Shown here piece after piece: positions 1-8,650 of a stretch of 64,000 nucleotides of DNA. The translations under genes were made by a program, and so were the position numbers. The DNA is from Arthrobacter nitrophenolicus. Its GTDB lineage: Bacteria > Actinomycetota > Actinomycetes > Actinomycetales > Micrococcaceae. The DNA is taken from positions 1-64,000 of the forward strand of contig NZ_AOFD01000006.1 in the NCBI RefSeq assembly GCF_000332815.1, given 5' to 3'. Numbering within the stretch: the first letter of the stretch is position 1; each line of letters begins with the position of its first letter. The notes below the pieces were generated by a model. The model had not been told where the DNA came from. It did no database searches and worked only from the letters and a program-made list of their open reading frames with translations.

Positions 1-652
1 CCGCGACGCCCTTGGCGTGCCGTTTCTCGATCGACTCCGGATGATGCCGCTCCCGCCAGGCCCGCACCTTCGACCTCAACCGTGAAGGCACCAGCTGCCC
101 AGCCGGACAGCCCCGGGCCGGATTCGGCGCGTCCGGGTCCAGGAAGTGGTCCGCGAGGGCGACGGCGGCGGGATGGTCCAGGTTCTCGGTTTCGTCGGCG
201 ATGATCCTGGCGCCCTGCCAGGACAAGGACCCGGTGGACAGGGCCTCGTACACGGATGGGAGGGAACAGACCTGCCGGGCCTGGGACAGGAACGCCCCTG
301 CTGCTCCGGAACTGATGGTCAGGATCCCAGCGATTTCTTCCACTGCCGATATTTCCGCGCACGTACGGTCGTGGGTGGAGGCGTCGGGCGGGGTCATGGC
401 CTGCTGCAGGTCGAGGGACTGGGCGGCGTCGCGGGCCGTGAGCGCGGCGACCTGTGCCTCAAGCCGCTTTTCCAGGCCCAGCCGTTCCAACCGGACCCGG
501 TAGAGCCGGTCCAAAAGATCAACGCCGGCGCCGCCATCAGCTCCCGCCGAAGCAGCCGCGAGCGCTTCCTCTTCAAGGAACAGCGCGTTCAGGGCAGCCA
601 TGGAGGCAAAAGCACCTTCCATCGGTGCTGCTATGACCGCGCTGTTTCCCAT
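1..652 (-). CDS. DUF222 / HNH-endonuclease-type protein (5' part only)
   Basis: The minus-strand frame opens at ATG 652 and has no stop up to the window edge, so about 217 N-terminal residues are visible. It reads MGNSAVIAAPMEGAFAS and continues with a helical, Arg/Leu/Glu-rich stretch, a TCAEISAVEEIAGILTIS segment around residues 100-117, and a SLPSVYEALSTGSLSW segment around 130-150. This layout is that of the DUF222 domain found in many actinobacteria, usually followed by a C-terminal HNH nuclease domain. That part would lie left of the window. Arthrobacter relatives carry many dispersed copies, and their role is unknown. No signal peptide is visible. The family call is good; nuclease function is inference because the HNH residues cannot be seen. 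Confidence 0.8.
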   Translation of the reverse strand, partial: MGNSAVIAAPMEGAFASMAALNALFLEEEALAAASAGADGGAGVDLLDRLYRVRLERLGLEKRLEAQVAALTARDAAQSLDLQQAMTPPDASTHDRTCAEISAVEEIAGILTISSGAAGAFLSQARQVCSLPSVYEALSTGSLSWQGARIIADETENLDHPAAVALADHFLDPDAPNPARGCPAGQLVPSRLRSKVRAWRERHHPESIEKRHAKGVA

Positions 653-739
653 ACCTAAATCATCGCGGGAGGGTCCGACATTTCCTGCCCTGCCCTAACG
701 CCGGCCCCCGCATCGGTCACCCGCAGGAATGCAGCCGCA

Positions 740-1942
740 CTACGCTGTGGGCGCGAGGGCAGCCACCCATTCGCCCCGGCGCAGAACGCCCGCCAGGGTG
801 AGGCCCGGGCCGACAACGACGACGTCCGCGGGCAGGCCCGCGCGGAGGTCGCCCGCCTGCGAGGACAAGCCGAGGACTGCGGCCGGAACGGCTGTCGCCG
901 ACAGGACGGCGTCCTGCAGCGGGACACCCGCGGCAACGGTGGTCCGCACAACGTCCAGCAAGGTGGCGGTTCCGCCGGCGATGGCCCCGGTGCTGTCCAC
1001 GCGCGCCACACCATGGTCGACGGTGACGGCCAGGGAACCCAGCTGGTATGCCCCGTCCTGCAGGCCGGTTGCCGCCATCGAGTCGGTGACCAGGGCGATG
1101 TTTTCCGCGCCCACCAGGTCGAACACCAGCTTGACCGTTTCCGGCGCCAGGTGCACGCCGTCGGCAATGAGTTCCACCACCGCATTGCCTGCCCGGGCAG
1201 CGCTGAGGCTGGCCGAGACCGGGCCGGGGGAGCGGTGGTGCAGGGCGGGCATCGCATTGAACAGGTGCGTGACGGTCGGCCTGAACCGGCCGGTTGGATT
1301 GGACGGAGCAGACAGTGCGGCGGCAGCGTGCTCCAGGAACCCGGCAGCGGCGGCCGTGTGTGCGGCGGTGTGCCCCAGGGACGGGATGATGCCGCGTGGT
1401 GCCAGCAGCTCCACCAGGCCGGATGCCCCGGGAAGCTCGGCCGCCAAGGTCATGGACGCCAGGGATGGCCCGGCGGCTTCAAGCAGTTCGGTCACCAGGG
1501 CCGGATCCGGTTCGAGGAGCAGCGAGGGGTCGTGGGCGCCGCACTGCCCTGCCGCCAGGAAGGGGCCTTCGAGGTGGGAGCCGGCAATGAGTCCTTCCGC
1601 TGTCAGGGTCCGCAGCACAGAGAGGTTCCGCACCAGGTTTGCTGGCGAGCCTGTCACCAGGCTGGCCAGCAGGGTGGTGGTGCCGCGGCTGTGCAGGTAG
1701 CGGGCCGCCGACCGGGCGCCGTCAGCCGAGCCGTCAGAGAAGTCGGAGCCGTTGGCGCCGTGGCAGTGCAGGTCCACCAGTCCGGGCAGCAGGATGTTGT
1801 CGGTCGCGGGCCCTGCCTTTCCGCGGTATTCGGACGCCGGCCCGGAATAAGTGACGCGGCCGGCGTCGGCCGCTATGACCCCGTCGGCAATGTCCATGCT
1901 TCCGGTGACGATCCGGCCGCGAAGGACCACTTCGTTGCTCAT
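740..1942 (-). CDS. nagA: N-acetylglucosamine-6-phosphate deacetylase
   Basis: Cytosolic metal-dependent amidohydrolase that converts GlcNAc-6-phosphate to glucosamine-6-phosphate plus acetate. The 400-residue length fits the family. Visible motifs are the HCHG metal-binding pair near residues 59-62, GSHLEGPF with the metal-ligand Glu near 125, a GHT histidine near 191, HLFNAM near 226-231, and VTDSM with the catalytic Asp near 287. The spacing between the two metal histidines is longer than usual because of a Pro/Ser-rich insert around 210-222. It is the last gene of a minus-strand operon (EIIC, nagB, cutC, nagA); its ATG overlaps the end of cutC by 4 bases, implying translational coupling. 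Function is firm from motifs and context. Confidence 0.95.
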   Translation of the reverse strand: MSNEVVLRGRIVTGSMDIADGVIAADAGRVTYSGPASEYRGKAGPATDNILLPGLVDLHCHGANGSDFSDGSADGARSAARYLHSRGTTTLLASLVTGSPANLVRNLSVLRTLTAEGLIAGSHLEGPFLAAGQCGAHDPSLLLEPDPALVTELLEAAGPSLASMTLAAELPGASGLVELLAPRGIIPSLGHTAAHTAAAAGFLEHAAAALSAPSNPTGRFRPTVTHLFNAMPALHHRSPGPVSASLSAARAGNAVVELIADGVHLAPETVKLVFDLVGAENIALVTDSMAATGLQDGAYQLGSLAVTVDHGVARVDSTGAIAGGTATLLDVVRTTVAAGVPLQDAVLSATAVPAAVLGLSSQAGDLRAGLPADVVVVGPGLTLAGVLRRGEWVAALAPTA

Positions 1943-2736
1943 GCTTCCGTGCCTCCCGCAGTGGGTGTCCCCATGGATCCCCTGGCCACTGCCGCGGCCA
2001 TCGCCGCAGCCAGGGCAGGGTCGGCGTTGGCCACCCGGTCCGCGCCGGAGAGTCCGCGGCGTGCCCGTGCGGAAGTATGGACCGCCCGGACGCCGCTTTC
2101 GAGCAGCGACGGTACCAGTTCCAGCGTCACTCCGCCGCCGGCCATGACCTGGACCGACGGCGCGTGGATCCGTCCCAGCTCCACCAGCCGGGCGATCATG
2201 CCAAGGCCCAGTGCGCAGTCCGGGCTGCCGCCGCTGGTCAGGACACGGTCAACCCCGGCTTTCTCCAGCCGGGCCAGGGCTTCCGCCGGGTCGAAGCCGG
2301 CCGCAAGGGCGGCGTCGAAGGCCCGGTGGAACGTCACCTCGGCGGCCGGTTTGTAGCGCCGCGCCACCTCGGTAATGCGTCCGACGGCGGAGGTGTCCGG
2401 TCCGCCGTCGGCCGCCAGGACCCCGACCACCACGCCGGCGGCGCCGGCATCCATGGCCGCCGCCACGTCGCGCTCGATCACCGCAAGCTCGCCGGCCGAG
2501 TAGGTGAAGTTGCCGGGGCGGGGCCGCACCAGGACGTGGACCGGGAGGCACACACTGCAGGCCTGCTCCACTGCGGCGATGCTCGGCGTGATGCCCTCCG
2601 TCTCGGCCAGGGCCGCGCAGAGTTCCACCCGGGCGGCGCCGGCGGCGGCAGCCAGCCGCACGCCGTCGGCGTCCTCCACAGCGAGTTCAAGTTCAGGAGC
2701 GATAACGGCCCGCTCCGTGCTCACAGTCCCTGCCAT
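1939..2736 (-). CDS. cutC: CutC-family protein (copper homeostasis protein homologue)
   Basis: A 265-residue TIM-barrel protein of the CutC family. The hallmarks are a [15 protein letters not shown] start of the barrel, the [14 protein letters not shown] segment, the [10 protein letters not shown] strand, the VTFHRAFD motif, LTSGG and VMAGGGV. The family was named for copper tolerance in E. coli, but its biochemical role is unsettled. Here it lies inside an aminosugar operon, overlapping nagB at its start (16 bases) and nagA at its end. That placement suggests a job linked to sugar-phosphate metabolism more than to copper; this is inference from position only. No metal-binding Cys cluster stands out. 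Confidence 0.9.
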   Translation of the reverse strand: MAGTVSTERAVIAPELELAVEDADGVRLAAAAGAARVELCAALAETEGITPSIAAVEQACSVCLPVHVLVRPRPGNFTYSAGELAVIERDVAAAMDAGAAGVVVGVLAADGGPDTSAVGRITEVARRYKPAAEVTFHRAFDAALAAGFDPAEALARLEKAGVDRVLTSGGSPDCALGLGMIARLVELGRIHAPSVQVMAGGGVTLELVPSLLESGVRAVHTSARARRGLSGADRVANADPALAAAMAAAVARGSMGTPTAGGTEA

Positions 2737-3500
2737 GCCGGCTTCCGTCCGAAGGTGTCCGTGTAGTACTCCCGGTGCGCCAGCCGGGAGGCCGCGGACT
2801 CATCCACCAGGACGGACACGTGCGGGTGCAGTTGCAGTGCCGACGCCGGGCAGATTGCCGCGACCGGACCTTCGACGGCGGCGGCGATGGCTTCCGCCTT
2901 CGCCTCGCCCATCGCGAGCAGCAGCAGGTGCCGGGCCTCGCGGATGGTGCCCAGGCCCTGGGTCAGGACATGGTCCGGGACGTCGTCCGCGGAGTCGAAG
3001 AAGCGGGCGTTGTCCTGCCGGGTCTGCCGGGTGAGGGTCTTGATCCGGGTCCTTGAGCCCAGCGAGGACATGGGTTCGTTGAACCCCACATGCCCGTCCG
3101 TGCCGATGCCCAGGATCTGGATGTCCACCCCGCCCGCCGCTGCTATCAGGCCCTCGTACCGGGCGGCCTCGGCCTCGGGATCCTCCGCCATCCCGTCCAG
3201 TCCGTGCACAGCGTCCGGGGCGAAGTCAACGCTGGCGGTGAACTCATCCCGGATCACCGAGTGGTAGGACTGCGGGTGGGCAGCGGGCAGCCCCACGTAC
3301 TCGTCGAGGAGGAAGCCCTGCGCCTGTGCGAAACTCAGGCCGCCCGTGCGGTGCCGGGCGATGAGCTCCTGGTACGTGCCCAGCGGCGTGGAGCCGGTGG
3401 CCAGCCCCAGGACGGACGGGCCGCGGCGGACCTGTTCCTCGATGGCGTCTGCGGCCGTGCGGGCCACGTCGTCAGCGGTGGGAAGGATGATGATTTCCAT
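2721..3500 (-). CDS. nagB: Glucosamine-6-phosphate deaminase
   Basis: Converts glucosamine-6-phosphate to fructose-6-phosphate and ammonia, the last step of the GlcNAc route into glycolysis. The reading frame extends further upstream, but the start at ATG 3500 ([13 protein letters not shown]) matches family N-termini and gives the usual length of 259 residues. Visible are the phosphate-binding GLATGSTP loop (32-39), DEYVGL with the catalytic Asp near 66, and [13 protein letters not shown] with Asp135, His137 and Glu142. It lies 43 bases downstream of the EIIC gene and overlaps cutC, so import, deamination and deacetylation are co-transcribed. Confidence 0.95.
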   Translation of the reverse strand: MEIIILPTADDVARTAADAIEEQVRRGPSVLGLATGSTPLGTYQELIARHRTGGLSFAQAQGFLLDEYVGLPAAHPQSYHSVIRDEFTASVDFAPDAVHGLDGMAEDPEAEAARYEGLIAAAGGVDIQILGIGTDGHVGFNEPMSSLGSRTRIKTLTRQTRQDNARFFDSADDVPDHVLTQGLGTIREARHLLLLAMGEAKAEAIAAAVEGPVAAICPASALQLHPHVSVLVDESAASRLAHREYYTDTFGRKPAWQGL

Positions 3501-3543
3501 GCGGGAGTGCTTTCGGGTTGGTGGACGGAGCAGGGGGGTGTGC

Positions 3544-4794
3544 TTACTTGGCGGCCTCGGTGTCCACCGTGACTTCGTCGTCCTCACGGCCGGGGGTGCG
3601 CAGGTTCCAGCGTTTGATGACGAACGAGAACAGGAAGTAGTAGACCACCGCGTAGCCCAGCCCGATCGGAATGAGCATCCAGCCGTTCTGCGACTTCCCG
3701 AAGTTGAGGACAAAGTCGATCAAACCCGCCGAGAACGTGAAGCCGTGATGGATGTCCAGGGCGTTGACCAGGGCCATCGACGTGCCGGTCAGCACCGCGT
3801 GGACGATGTAGAGCGGGAAGGCCACGAACATGAACGCGTACTCAAGCGGTTCGGTGATGCCCGTGAAGAATGCCGTGAGCGCGGTGGAGAGCATGATGCC
3901 GCCCACGATCTTCTTCTGCGAGGGCTTGGCGTGGCGCCACATGGCGAGGGCAGCCGCCGGCAGGCCGAACATCATGATGGGGAAGAATCCGGTCATGAAG
4001 ACGCCTGCCGCGGGGTCGCCGGCGAAGAAGCGGTTGAGGTCGCCGCGGACCAGCTGCCCGGAGGCGTCCGTGAAGTCGCCGATCAGGAACCACAGGCCGG
4101 AGTTGAGGATGTGGTGCAGACCTGCGGGGAGGAGCATGCGGTTGGCGAAGCCGTAGATGCCTCCACCGAGTTCCGGGTTGCCGGCAACGGCCTGGCCGGC
4201 TGCGGAGAGGCCGGCGTTGAAGAGCGGGTAGAAGAGGGCAAGCACGACGCCGGCAACCAGGCTGGTGACGGATGTCAGGATGGGCACCAGGCGGCGGCCG
4301 CTGAAGAAGCCCAGGAAGTCGGGCAGCTTGGTGCGGTAGAACCGTTGCCACAGTCCGGCGGAGAGCAGGCCCACCACGATGCCGGCGAGGACGCCGTAGT
4401 TGATCACGGCCTGTTTGCCGGCTGGGTCCACCTGCCCGGCGAGGACCAGCGGTGACATCGCCTTGAAGACGCCGTCGATCACCATGTAGCCCACCACGGC
4501 GGCCAGGGCGGTGGAGCCGTCTGCCTTCTTGGCCCAGCCGATGGCGATGCCGACGGCGAAGATGAGCGGCAGCCAGGTGAATACCGCGTTGCCTGCGGCG
4601 GAGATGACGGCGGCGCCGCCTTCGAAGCCGGGAATGGCGCCGAGCAGGTCCGGCTGCCCGATGCGCAGCAGCAGGCCCGCCGCGGGCAGCACGGCGATGG
4701 GAAGCATGAGGCAGCGGCCCAGCCGCTGAAGGGTGGCGAAGGCGCGGTTTGGCTTCTTCTCCGGAGCCAAGGCCGTGGTCTCGGATGTTGACAT
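3544..4794 (-). CDS. nagE: PTS GlcNAc-type transporter, EIIC subunit
   Basis: Integral membrane permease of the glucose/GlcNAc PTS family, 416 residues from ATG 4794, which is preceded by an AGAGGTG ribosome site (the open frame runs further upstream but without a plausible start). It has many hydrophobic segments, [20 protein letters not shown] near the N-terminus and the NxxxxHHG-like [18 protein letters not shown] signature. It carries no fused EIIB domain; EIIB and EIIA are separate divergent genes. This split layout is as in Streptomyces NagE2/NagF. With nagA and nagB downstream, N-acetylglucosamine is the likely substrate. Expression is probably controlled from the dre-like operator at 4856-4869. 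Confidence 0.92.
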   Translation of the reverse strand: MSTSETTALAPEKKPNRAFATLQRLGRCLMLPIAVLPAAGLLLRIGQPDLLGAIPGFEGGAAVISAAGNAVFTWLPLIFAVGIAIGWAKKADGSTALAAVVGYMVIDGVFKAMSPLVLAGQVDPAGKQAVINYGVLAGIVVGLLSAGLWQRFYRTKLPDFLGFFSGRRLVPILTSVTSLVAGVVLALFYPLFNAGLSAAGQAVAGNPELGGGIYGFANRMLLPAGLHHILNSGLWFLIGDFTDASGQLVRGDLNRFFAGDPAAGVFMTGFFPIMMFGLPAAALAMWRHAKPSQKKIVGGIMLSTALTAFFTGITEPLEYAFMFVAFPLYIVHAVLTGTSMALVNALDIHHGFTFSAGLIDFVLNFGKSQNGWMLIPIGLGYAVVYYFLFSFVIKRWNLRTPGREDDEVTVDTEAAK

Positions 4795-4855
4795 GGGTAC
4801 ACCTCTGCGGGTTGGGGATGGGGGCTTGTGAAGTGACGGTTCCAGCCGGTACTGT

Positions 4856-4869
4856 CTGGTTATGACCAG
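4856..4869. promoter_or_regulatory. dre-like operator (DasR/NagR type) upstream of EIIC
   Basis: Inverted repeat CTGGT-TATG-ACCAG, closely resembling the DasR responsive element whose half is (A)CTGGTC. Read on the minus strand it is ACTGGTCATAACCAG. It lies 62 bases before the EIIC start. A possible promoter for that direction (TTGACA at 4902-4897, then CACACT at 4878-4873, 18-base spacing) puts the repeat just after the -10 box, a repressing position. The GntR/UTRA protein at 5728-6477 is the natural candidate to bind it. Confidence 0.6.
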
Positions 4870-4961
4870 TTCAGTGTGATTCATCCCACGACCGGCTGTC
4901 AAGATCGGCGGAAAACACCGTCGGGACTGTTGGTTCGAAGGAGGGGAAGCCAGAATTGGTC

Positions 4962-4984
4962 GCACCGGACCGCCGGTCCGGTGC
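4962..4984. promoter_or_regulatory. Perfect 10-bp inverted repeat upstream of EIIB
   Basis: Arms GCACCGGACC and GGTCCGGTGC separated by GCC, a perfect 23-base dyad, 42 bases before the EIIB start. One arm (GGTCCGGTGC) recurs exactly at 6502-6511, upstream of the GntR regulator. A shared operator half-site for that regulator is therefore likely. It could instead act as an RNA hairpin in the leader, but the second copy argues for protein binding. Confidence 0.5.
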
Positions 4985-5026
4985 TGAGGAAGTGCTCCCG
5001 TGCGGGCACCGTCAGAAAGGGCAGCA

Positions 5027-5257
5027 ATGTCCAAAGCAGAGAAGATTATTGAAGGCCTGGGCGGAGCCGCCAACATCGTCGAGGTGGAAGCCTGCATCAC
5101 CCGCCTCCGCACCGAGGTGAAGGATGGCTCGCTGGTGAACGAGGCGTCCCTGAAGGCCGCCGGGGCCCACGGCGTGCTCACCGCCGGCACCGCAGTCCAG
5201 GTGATCGTCGGCCCCGAAGCCGACTCCCTGGCCGAAGACATCGAGGACCTCCTCTAG
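5027..5257 (+). CDS. nagF: PTS glucose/GlcNAc-type EIIB subunit
   Basis: A 76-residue stand-alone EIIB domain, cytosolic phosphocarrier between EIIA and the EIIC permease. The start at ATG 5027 follows a GAAAGG ribosome site; an upstream in-frame GTG at 5000 lacks one. The phosphorylated cysteine is Cys23 within EACITRLR, the diagnostic motif of the family, followed by LKAAGAHGVL and the VIVGPEAD segment. It is divergent from EIIC and overlaps the EIIA start by one base. Together the three genes form a complete sugar-specific enzyme II; general PTS proteins (EI, HPr) are not in the window. Confidence 0.93.
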   Translation: MSKAEKIIEGLGGAANIVEVEACITRLRTEVKDGSLVNEASLKAAGAHGVLTAGTAVQVIVGPEADSLAEDIEDLL

Positions 5258-5715
5258 TGGCGGAGTCCATGGTGGTCCTCGCCCCCATCAGCGGGGCAGT
5301 GGTGCAGCTGTCAGACGTTCCCGATCCCGTGTTCGCGGGGCAGATGGTGGGTTCCGGCGCGGCCGTTGAACCCCCTGCCGGTGAGGCGTTCGACGTCGTG
5401 TCCCCCCTGGCGGGAAAGGTGGTCAAGCTCCTGCCGCACGCCTTTGTGGTGGTCGGCGAATCGGGCCGCGGCGTGCTGACGCACGTGGGCATCGACACCG
5501 TGAAGCTCAAGGGCGACGGCTTCAAGCTGCTGATCGCGCAGGGCGACACCGTCGCGGCCGGTGAGCCTGTCATGCATGTGGACCCGGCCCCCGCCCTGGC
5601 GGCCGGCTACTCGATGGTGAGTCCCGTCGTCGTGCTCGACACCAAGCCGGACACGGCAACGCTGCTGGCTGACGGCACTGTGTCAGCGGGAGCCAGCCTG
5701 TTTTCGTTGGACTGA
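5257..5715 (+). CDS. crr: PTS EIIA-Glc-type subunit
   Basis: A 152-residue EIIA domain of the glucose type that passes phosphate from HPr to EIIB. It starts at GTG 5257, sharing the last base of the EIIB stop codon. It shows VLAPISGAVV at the N-terminus, the SPLAGKVV strand, LPHAF with the supporting His61, and THVGIDTVKL with the phosphorylated His76. Its length matches stand-alone EIIA-Glc. Beyond phosphotransfer such proteins can regulate other uptake systems, but nothing here shows that. It converges on the GntR gene, with a short hairpin at the junction. Confidence 0.93.
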   Translation: MAESMVVLAPISGAVVQLSDVPDPVFAGQMVGSGAAVEPPAGEAFDVVSPLAGKVVKLLPHAFVVVGESGRGVLTHVGIDTVKLKGDGFKLLIAQGDTVAAGEPVMHVDPAPALAAGYSMVSPVVVLDTKPDTATLLADGTVSAGASLFSLD

Positions 5716-5720
5716 CCGAC

Positions 5721-5739
5721 GTCCGGCCTAGAGCCGGAC
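5721..5739. terminator. Short convergent hairpin between EIIA and GntR genes
   Basis: GTCCGGC and GCCGGAC arms (7 bp) around the loop ctaga. The loop covers the GntR stop codon, six bases past the EIIA stop. Without a T-run it is at best a weak bidirectional terminator. Confidence 0.35.
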
Positions 5740-6477
5740 TTCCATGTTGAGCGAGTAGCGGTCGGACCGGTACCAGGAGCGCGAGTGCTCAATCGCCAGG
5801 GCGCCCGAGTAGGAAACCCGGTCGAAGGCCAGGACCGGCGCACCCGTTCCGGTGCCGAGGAGCGCCCCCACATCGGCGGGGGCGCCCTCGGACCGGACGC
5901 TTTGGCGTGCCCGGTCGATCTGGTGGCCGAACTGGGCGGCCAGGGCCTTGTAGACCGAGCCGGTCAGGTCGATGTCCAGGAGTCCGGCGGCGTGCTCCGG
6001 GTTGTACCAGGCGTCGTCAACACTGACCGGGCGGCCGTCCGCCAGGCGGAGCCGGCGCAGGTGGATGGCCTCGGACCCCCGGGGGAGGCTCAGTGCCTCC
6101 GCTGTATCGTCGGGCGCCGCGGCTGACTCCGCCACCAGCACTACGGTGCTGGGGACGTGGCCCATGGCCTCCATTTCCTGGGTGAAGGACGCCAGGTGCA
6201 GCGTGGACTGGACGGGGGAGTCCGCCACGAACGTTCCCTTGGCCGGAACCCGGACCAAGTGCCCTTCGTTGACCAGGCGGCCTATTGCCGCGCGGACGGT
6301 GATGCGGCTGACGCCGTAGGAGTCCATGAGGGTCCGCTCGCTGGGCAGCCTGGCGCCGGGCCCCAGCTCCTCCTTGGCCAGCCGCAGGATGATCATCCGA
6401 AGCTGCTCGTGCTTGGGGACCTGGGAGTTGTTGATGGCCGCCCTCGCCGCCTCGGTGCCGGTAGTTGTGGCGGACAC
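5728..6477 (-). CDS. GntR-family regulator, HutC/UTRA type (DasR/NagR-like)
   Basis: A 249-residue transcription factor. The winged helix occupies about residues 20-90, with ARLPSERTLMDSYGVSRITV as the recognition helix region and NEGHLVRVPAKGTFVA as the wing. A UTRA effector domain follows to the C-terminus. In DasR/NagR relatives this domain senses glucosamine-6-phosphate or GlcNAc-6-phosphate, the products of the neighbouring enzymes. Candidate sites are at 4856-4869, 4962-4984 and, upstream of its own gene, 6502-6516, which suggests autoregulation. The family is certain; the ligand is inferred from context. Confidence 0.9.
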   Translation of the reverse strand: MSATTTGTEAARAAINNSQVPKHEQLRMIILRLAKEELGPGARLPSERTLMDSYGVSRITVRAAIGRLVNEGHLVRVPAKGTFVADSPVQSTLHLASFTQEMEAMGHVPSTVVLVAESAAAPDDTAEALSLPRGSEAIHLRRLRLADGRPVSVDDAWYNPEHAAGLLDIDLTGSVYKALAAQFGHQIDRARQSVRSEGAPADVGALLGTGTGAPVLAFDRVSYSGALAIEHSRSWYRSDRYSLNMEVRL

Positions 6478-6501
6478 TGTTGCCCCTCTTGTCTGTGGAG
6501 C

Positions 6502-6516
6502 GGTCCGGTGCGGACC
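6502..6516. promoter_or_regulatory. Inverted repeat upstream of the GntR gene (possible auto-operator)
   Basis: GGTCCG-GTG-CGGACC, a perfect dyad 24 bases before the GntR start, also in the gap leading to the lipoprotein gene. The stretch GGTCCGGTGC (6502-6511) is identical to one arm of the dyad at 4962-4984. On the minus strand AGTGGTCC resembles the left half of the known dre consensus. Confidence 0.5.
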
Positions 6517-6633
6517 ACTACCTCGGATTATTCCATATTGCCAAAGTTATCCGCCTGTTATTTCCCTCTGCCTGCTGCACCCTTTAGGGTGGAAACACTA
6601 AGCATGCTTGCTATTTTCGAAAGGGTTGTACTC

Positions 6634-7491
6634 ATGCGAAAAGTTCCTGCGCTTGGATTGATGACCGCGGCGATGCTGGCCTTGGCCGGCTGCACCGGCG
6701 GAGGAGGCGGCACGGCCAGCCCCACTGCCACCGCGACGGCCTCGCCCTCACCTACCGAGGAAGAGAAGGTCTATACGGAGGATGAGCTGCGCGAGCTCAT
6801 CTCCGGCAAGACCGACGCGGACGGCAACGAGCTGAAGCTCTACTCCAAGGAGCAGGTGGACCAGGGCGGGAACATCGCGAACCTGCTGTTGAGCACCGCG
6901 ACGGTGGACCCGGAAGACTGCAAGGACATCGCCACCGCCGGCCTTCTGGACACCGTGGAGAACGGCGAGGTGGCCGTGGCGATTTCCGAAGGCAACCAGC
7001 CCCGCACCCTGTCCGCGCAGTCCAGCGGCGAAGGGGAGGACGCCGAGCAGGTCCTCACCGGCATCAAGGGCAAGATGGACCAGTGCGCCACCTTCAAGGT
7101 CGAGGCCCTGGGCCAGAGCTACGAGGTTTCCAGCGAGGAGCTGCAGGCGGAGACGGATGCCGACGAGACGTTCGCCACCCTCAGCACCCGCAGCGGGGAC
7201 AATCAGCAGAAGCTGATGCAGGTTTCCGCTGCGGAGGGACGGCTGCTGGTGGTCGCCACCAAGAGCGGCGCCGAGCTGGGCGACACGGACCAGAAGGAGC
7301 TGGAGGACCTCATCAACGAGGTGCTTGAGCAGGCCGACGACGACGGCGGCGCCACTTCCAGCCCGACGTCCACCTCCACGTCCACGTCAACCGCTACGTC
7401 CACGGCCTCGCCGGATGACACGGCGTCACCGATGGCCACGGAGACCGAGGACATGGAGACGTCGACGGCCTCGCCGACAGCGTCGCGCTAG
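6634..7491 (+). CDS. Secreted lipoprotein of unknown function, Ser/Thr-rich tail
   Basis: A 285-residue protein starting at ATG 6634 with a GAAAGGG ribosome site; longer upstream reading is not supported. It has a typical lipoprotein signal (MRKVPALGLMTAAMLALAGC, lipobox LAGC), a low-complexity Gly/Thr/Ser/Pro linker, and a globular acidic region of about residues 45-235 with two Cys. The tail is Ser/Thr/Asp-rich and partly encoded by tandem tccacg units around 7370-7400. I recognise no domain. Anchoring to the outer face of the membrane is predicted. It diverges from the GntR gene and ends before a strong terminator. Confidence 0.8.
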   Translation: MRKVPALGLMTAAMLALAGCTGGGGGTASPTATATASPSPTEEEKVYTEDELRELISGKTDADGNELKLYSKEQVDQGGNIANLLLSTATVDPEDCKDIATAGLLDTVENGEVAVAISEGNQPRTLSAQSSGEGEDAEQVLTGIKGKMDQCATFKVEALGQSYEVSSEELQAETDADETFATLSTRSGDNQQKLMQVSAAEGRLLVVATKSGAELGDTDQKELEDLINEVLEQADDDGGATSSPTSTSTSTSTATSTASPDDTASPMATETEDMETSTASPTASR

Positions 7492-7510
7492 TCGCTGATC
7501 CAACCAGAAA

Positions 7511-7542
7511 GGGCGGGCAGGACCAGTTGGTCCTGCCCGCCC
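7511..7542. terminator. Strong bidirectional hairpin terminator
   Basis: 15-bp perfect arms (GGGCGGGCAGGACCA / TGGTCCTGCCCGCCC) with a 2-base loop. It lies between the convergent lipoprotein gene and the P-loop kinase gene and probably serves both. Confidence 0.8.
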
Positions 7543-7567
7543 TCCTCTGCTTCTCGAGGTCCCGAAC

Positions 7568-8164
7568 TTAGGCGCCGGCCGGCGGGGCGGGCAGCTGCTG
7601 CCCTTTCACAATGAGCTGCTCCAGCTGCCGGGCCAGTTCCGCCGGCGGCAAGGTAGCGTCCACCTTCACGAAGTCCTGATATTCCGGCAGTTGCTGGTAG
7701 GCATCCCGGAAAGCGATGAGGTCCTCCAGCGTCTCGTCATCCGTTCCCCGGGCCATGATCCGCCGGTGCGCCTCGCCGGGGTGGATATCGAAATGGACGA
7801 CGGCGTCGGGCGCCGGAAGTGCCTTCAGCAGCCACGGCAGGAAGCGGCCTCGGGGCAGTCCCTTTGTGGTCCGCAATGCGAGCTGGCAGTAGAGGTGCCG
7901 GTCCATGACCACCAGTCCCTCAAAGCGGCTTGCCCGCAGGTGGGAAACCAGCACGTTCCACACCCGGAAGGTGGTTTCGAGTGCTTCGGCCAGGCGCTTG
8001 GGCAAGCGGATCCCCGTTTTTGCCGACAGGACGGACATGGTGCGCCGGCCGGCGTGGTTGTTCAGCAGCACCGCCTTGCCGCCATGGGCCGCAACGGAAT
8101 TCACCAGGGCATGGGCAGCCGTGGACTTGCCGGAACCGTCGATTCCGGTAAGAACAATGATCAC
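7568..8164 (-). CDS. Thymidylate-kinase-like P-loop kinase
   Basis: About 198 residues from GTG 8164, chosen because a GGAGG ribosome site lies 5 bases upstream; the next upstream ATG would include that site. Walker A is GIDGSGKST (residues 7-15), a DRH motif occurs in VVMDRHLYCQ, and a lid-like segment (RRIMARGTDDET) follows. This is the thymidylate kinase / deoxynucleoside kinase fold. It lacks the compact organisation of true Tmk, so it may phosphorylate another nucleotide, nucleoside or sugar substrate. It stands alone between a terminator and a divergent gene. Confidence 0.75.
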   Translation of the reverse strand: MIIVLTGIDGSGKSTAAHALVNSVAAHGGKAVLLNNHAGRRTMSVLSAKTGIRLPKRLAEALETTFRVWNVLVSHLRASRFEGLVVMDRHLYCQLALRTTKGLPRGRFLPWLLKALPAPDAVVHFDIHPGEAHRRIMARGTDDETLEDLIAFRDAYQQLPEYQDFVKVDATLPPAELARQLEQLIVKGQQLPAPPAGA

Positions 8165-8377
8165 GTGGCCTCCTTCTGCCAAGGGTTTAACGCCCCCCGT
8201 TCCCGCGACGTCCCGGTTGCGGGTGGATTCACAGCTGGCGGGCGTTTTTCACAGGTTTCCCGGGCAAATCACAGGTTCCACCCTTCCATGCGATCAGGCC
8301 CATGAAAACGTAGGCTGGAAAGCGGCCGGGCCAGCATGGCCGGAAGCAGCGAGTTTCCCGAGGTGAAAGGCAGGACC

Positions 8378-8649
8378 ATGACCACATCCAATGACGAGCC
8401 CCTGAACGACGCAGACCTCCGCGGCCCAGGCGACCCCGACGAAGCCAAGACCGCCCCCGGACAGGGGACGGAAGCTCCGCAAAGCGGGCAGCACCCCGAA
8501 CTGCCGGGCGCATCCAACATCCGCGAGGAGCAGCAGGCCCATGCAGGTGGTACGGTCCCGGCGTCGTACGTCGCAGCGGAGAGCCGAGGCAGGAGCACAA
8601 GCCCGAGGAAGCCCTCGACGAGCCGGGAACCTGGGACGACGAAGTCTGA
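8378..8649 (+). pseudogene. Small acidic protein, frameshifted as read
   Basis: ATG 8378 follows a GAAAGGCAGG ribosome site and starts MTTSNDEPLNDADLRG, a Pro/Glu/Asp-rich, disordered-looking sequence. Adding one base near 8575-8580 (for example GAGAG to GAGGAG) moves the frame to an acidic ending, EALDEPGTWDDEV, with TGA at 8647-8649. That would give a 90-residue protein resembling the other small acidic proteins in this window (15337-15480, 18981-19181). As read, the frame runs instead into the next gene. No known domain. The existence of the gene is moderately supported by the ribosome site and the composition of both parts. Confidence 0.45.
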
Positions 8650-8650
8650 C

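Noticed and set aside
146..658. Open frames on the plus strand at 146-658
   Set aside because: They are shadows of the minus-strand DUF222-type gene, which has the family sequence and runs off the window edge.
3346..4455. 369-codon plus-strand frame across nagB and EIIC
   Set aside because: Antisense to two certain genes, with the biased His/Glu/Gly composition typical of antisense frames in GC-rich DNA.
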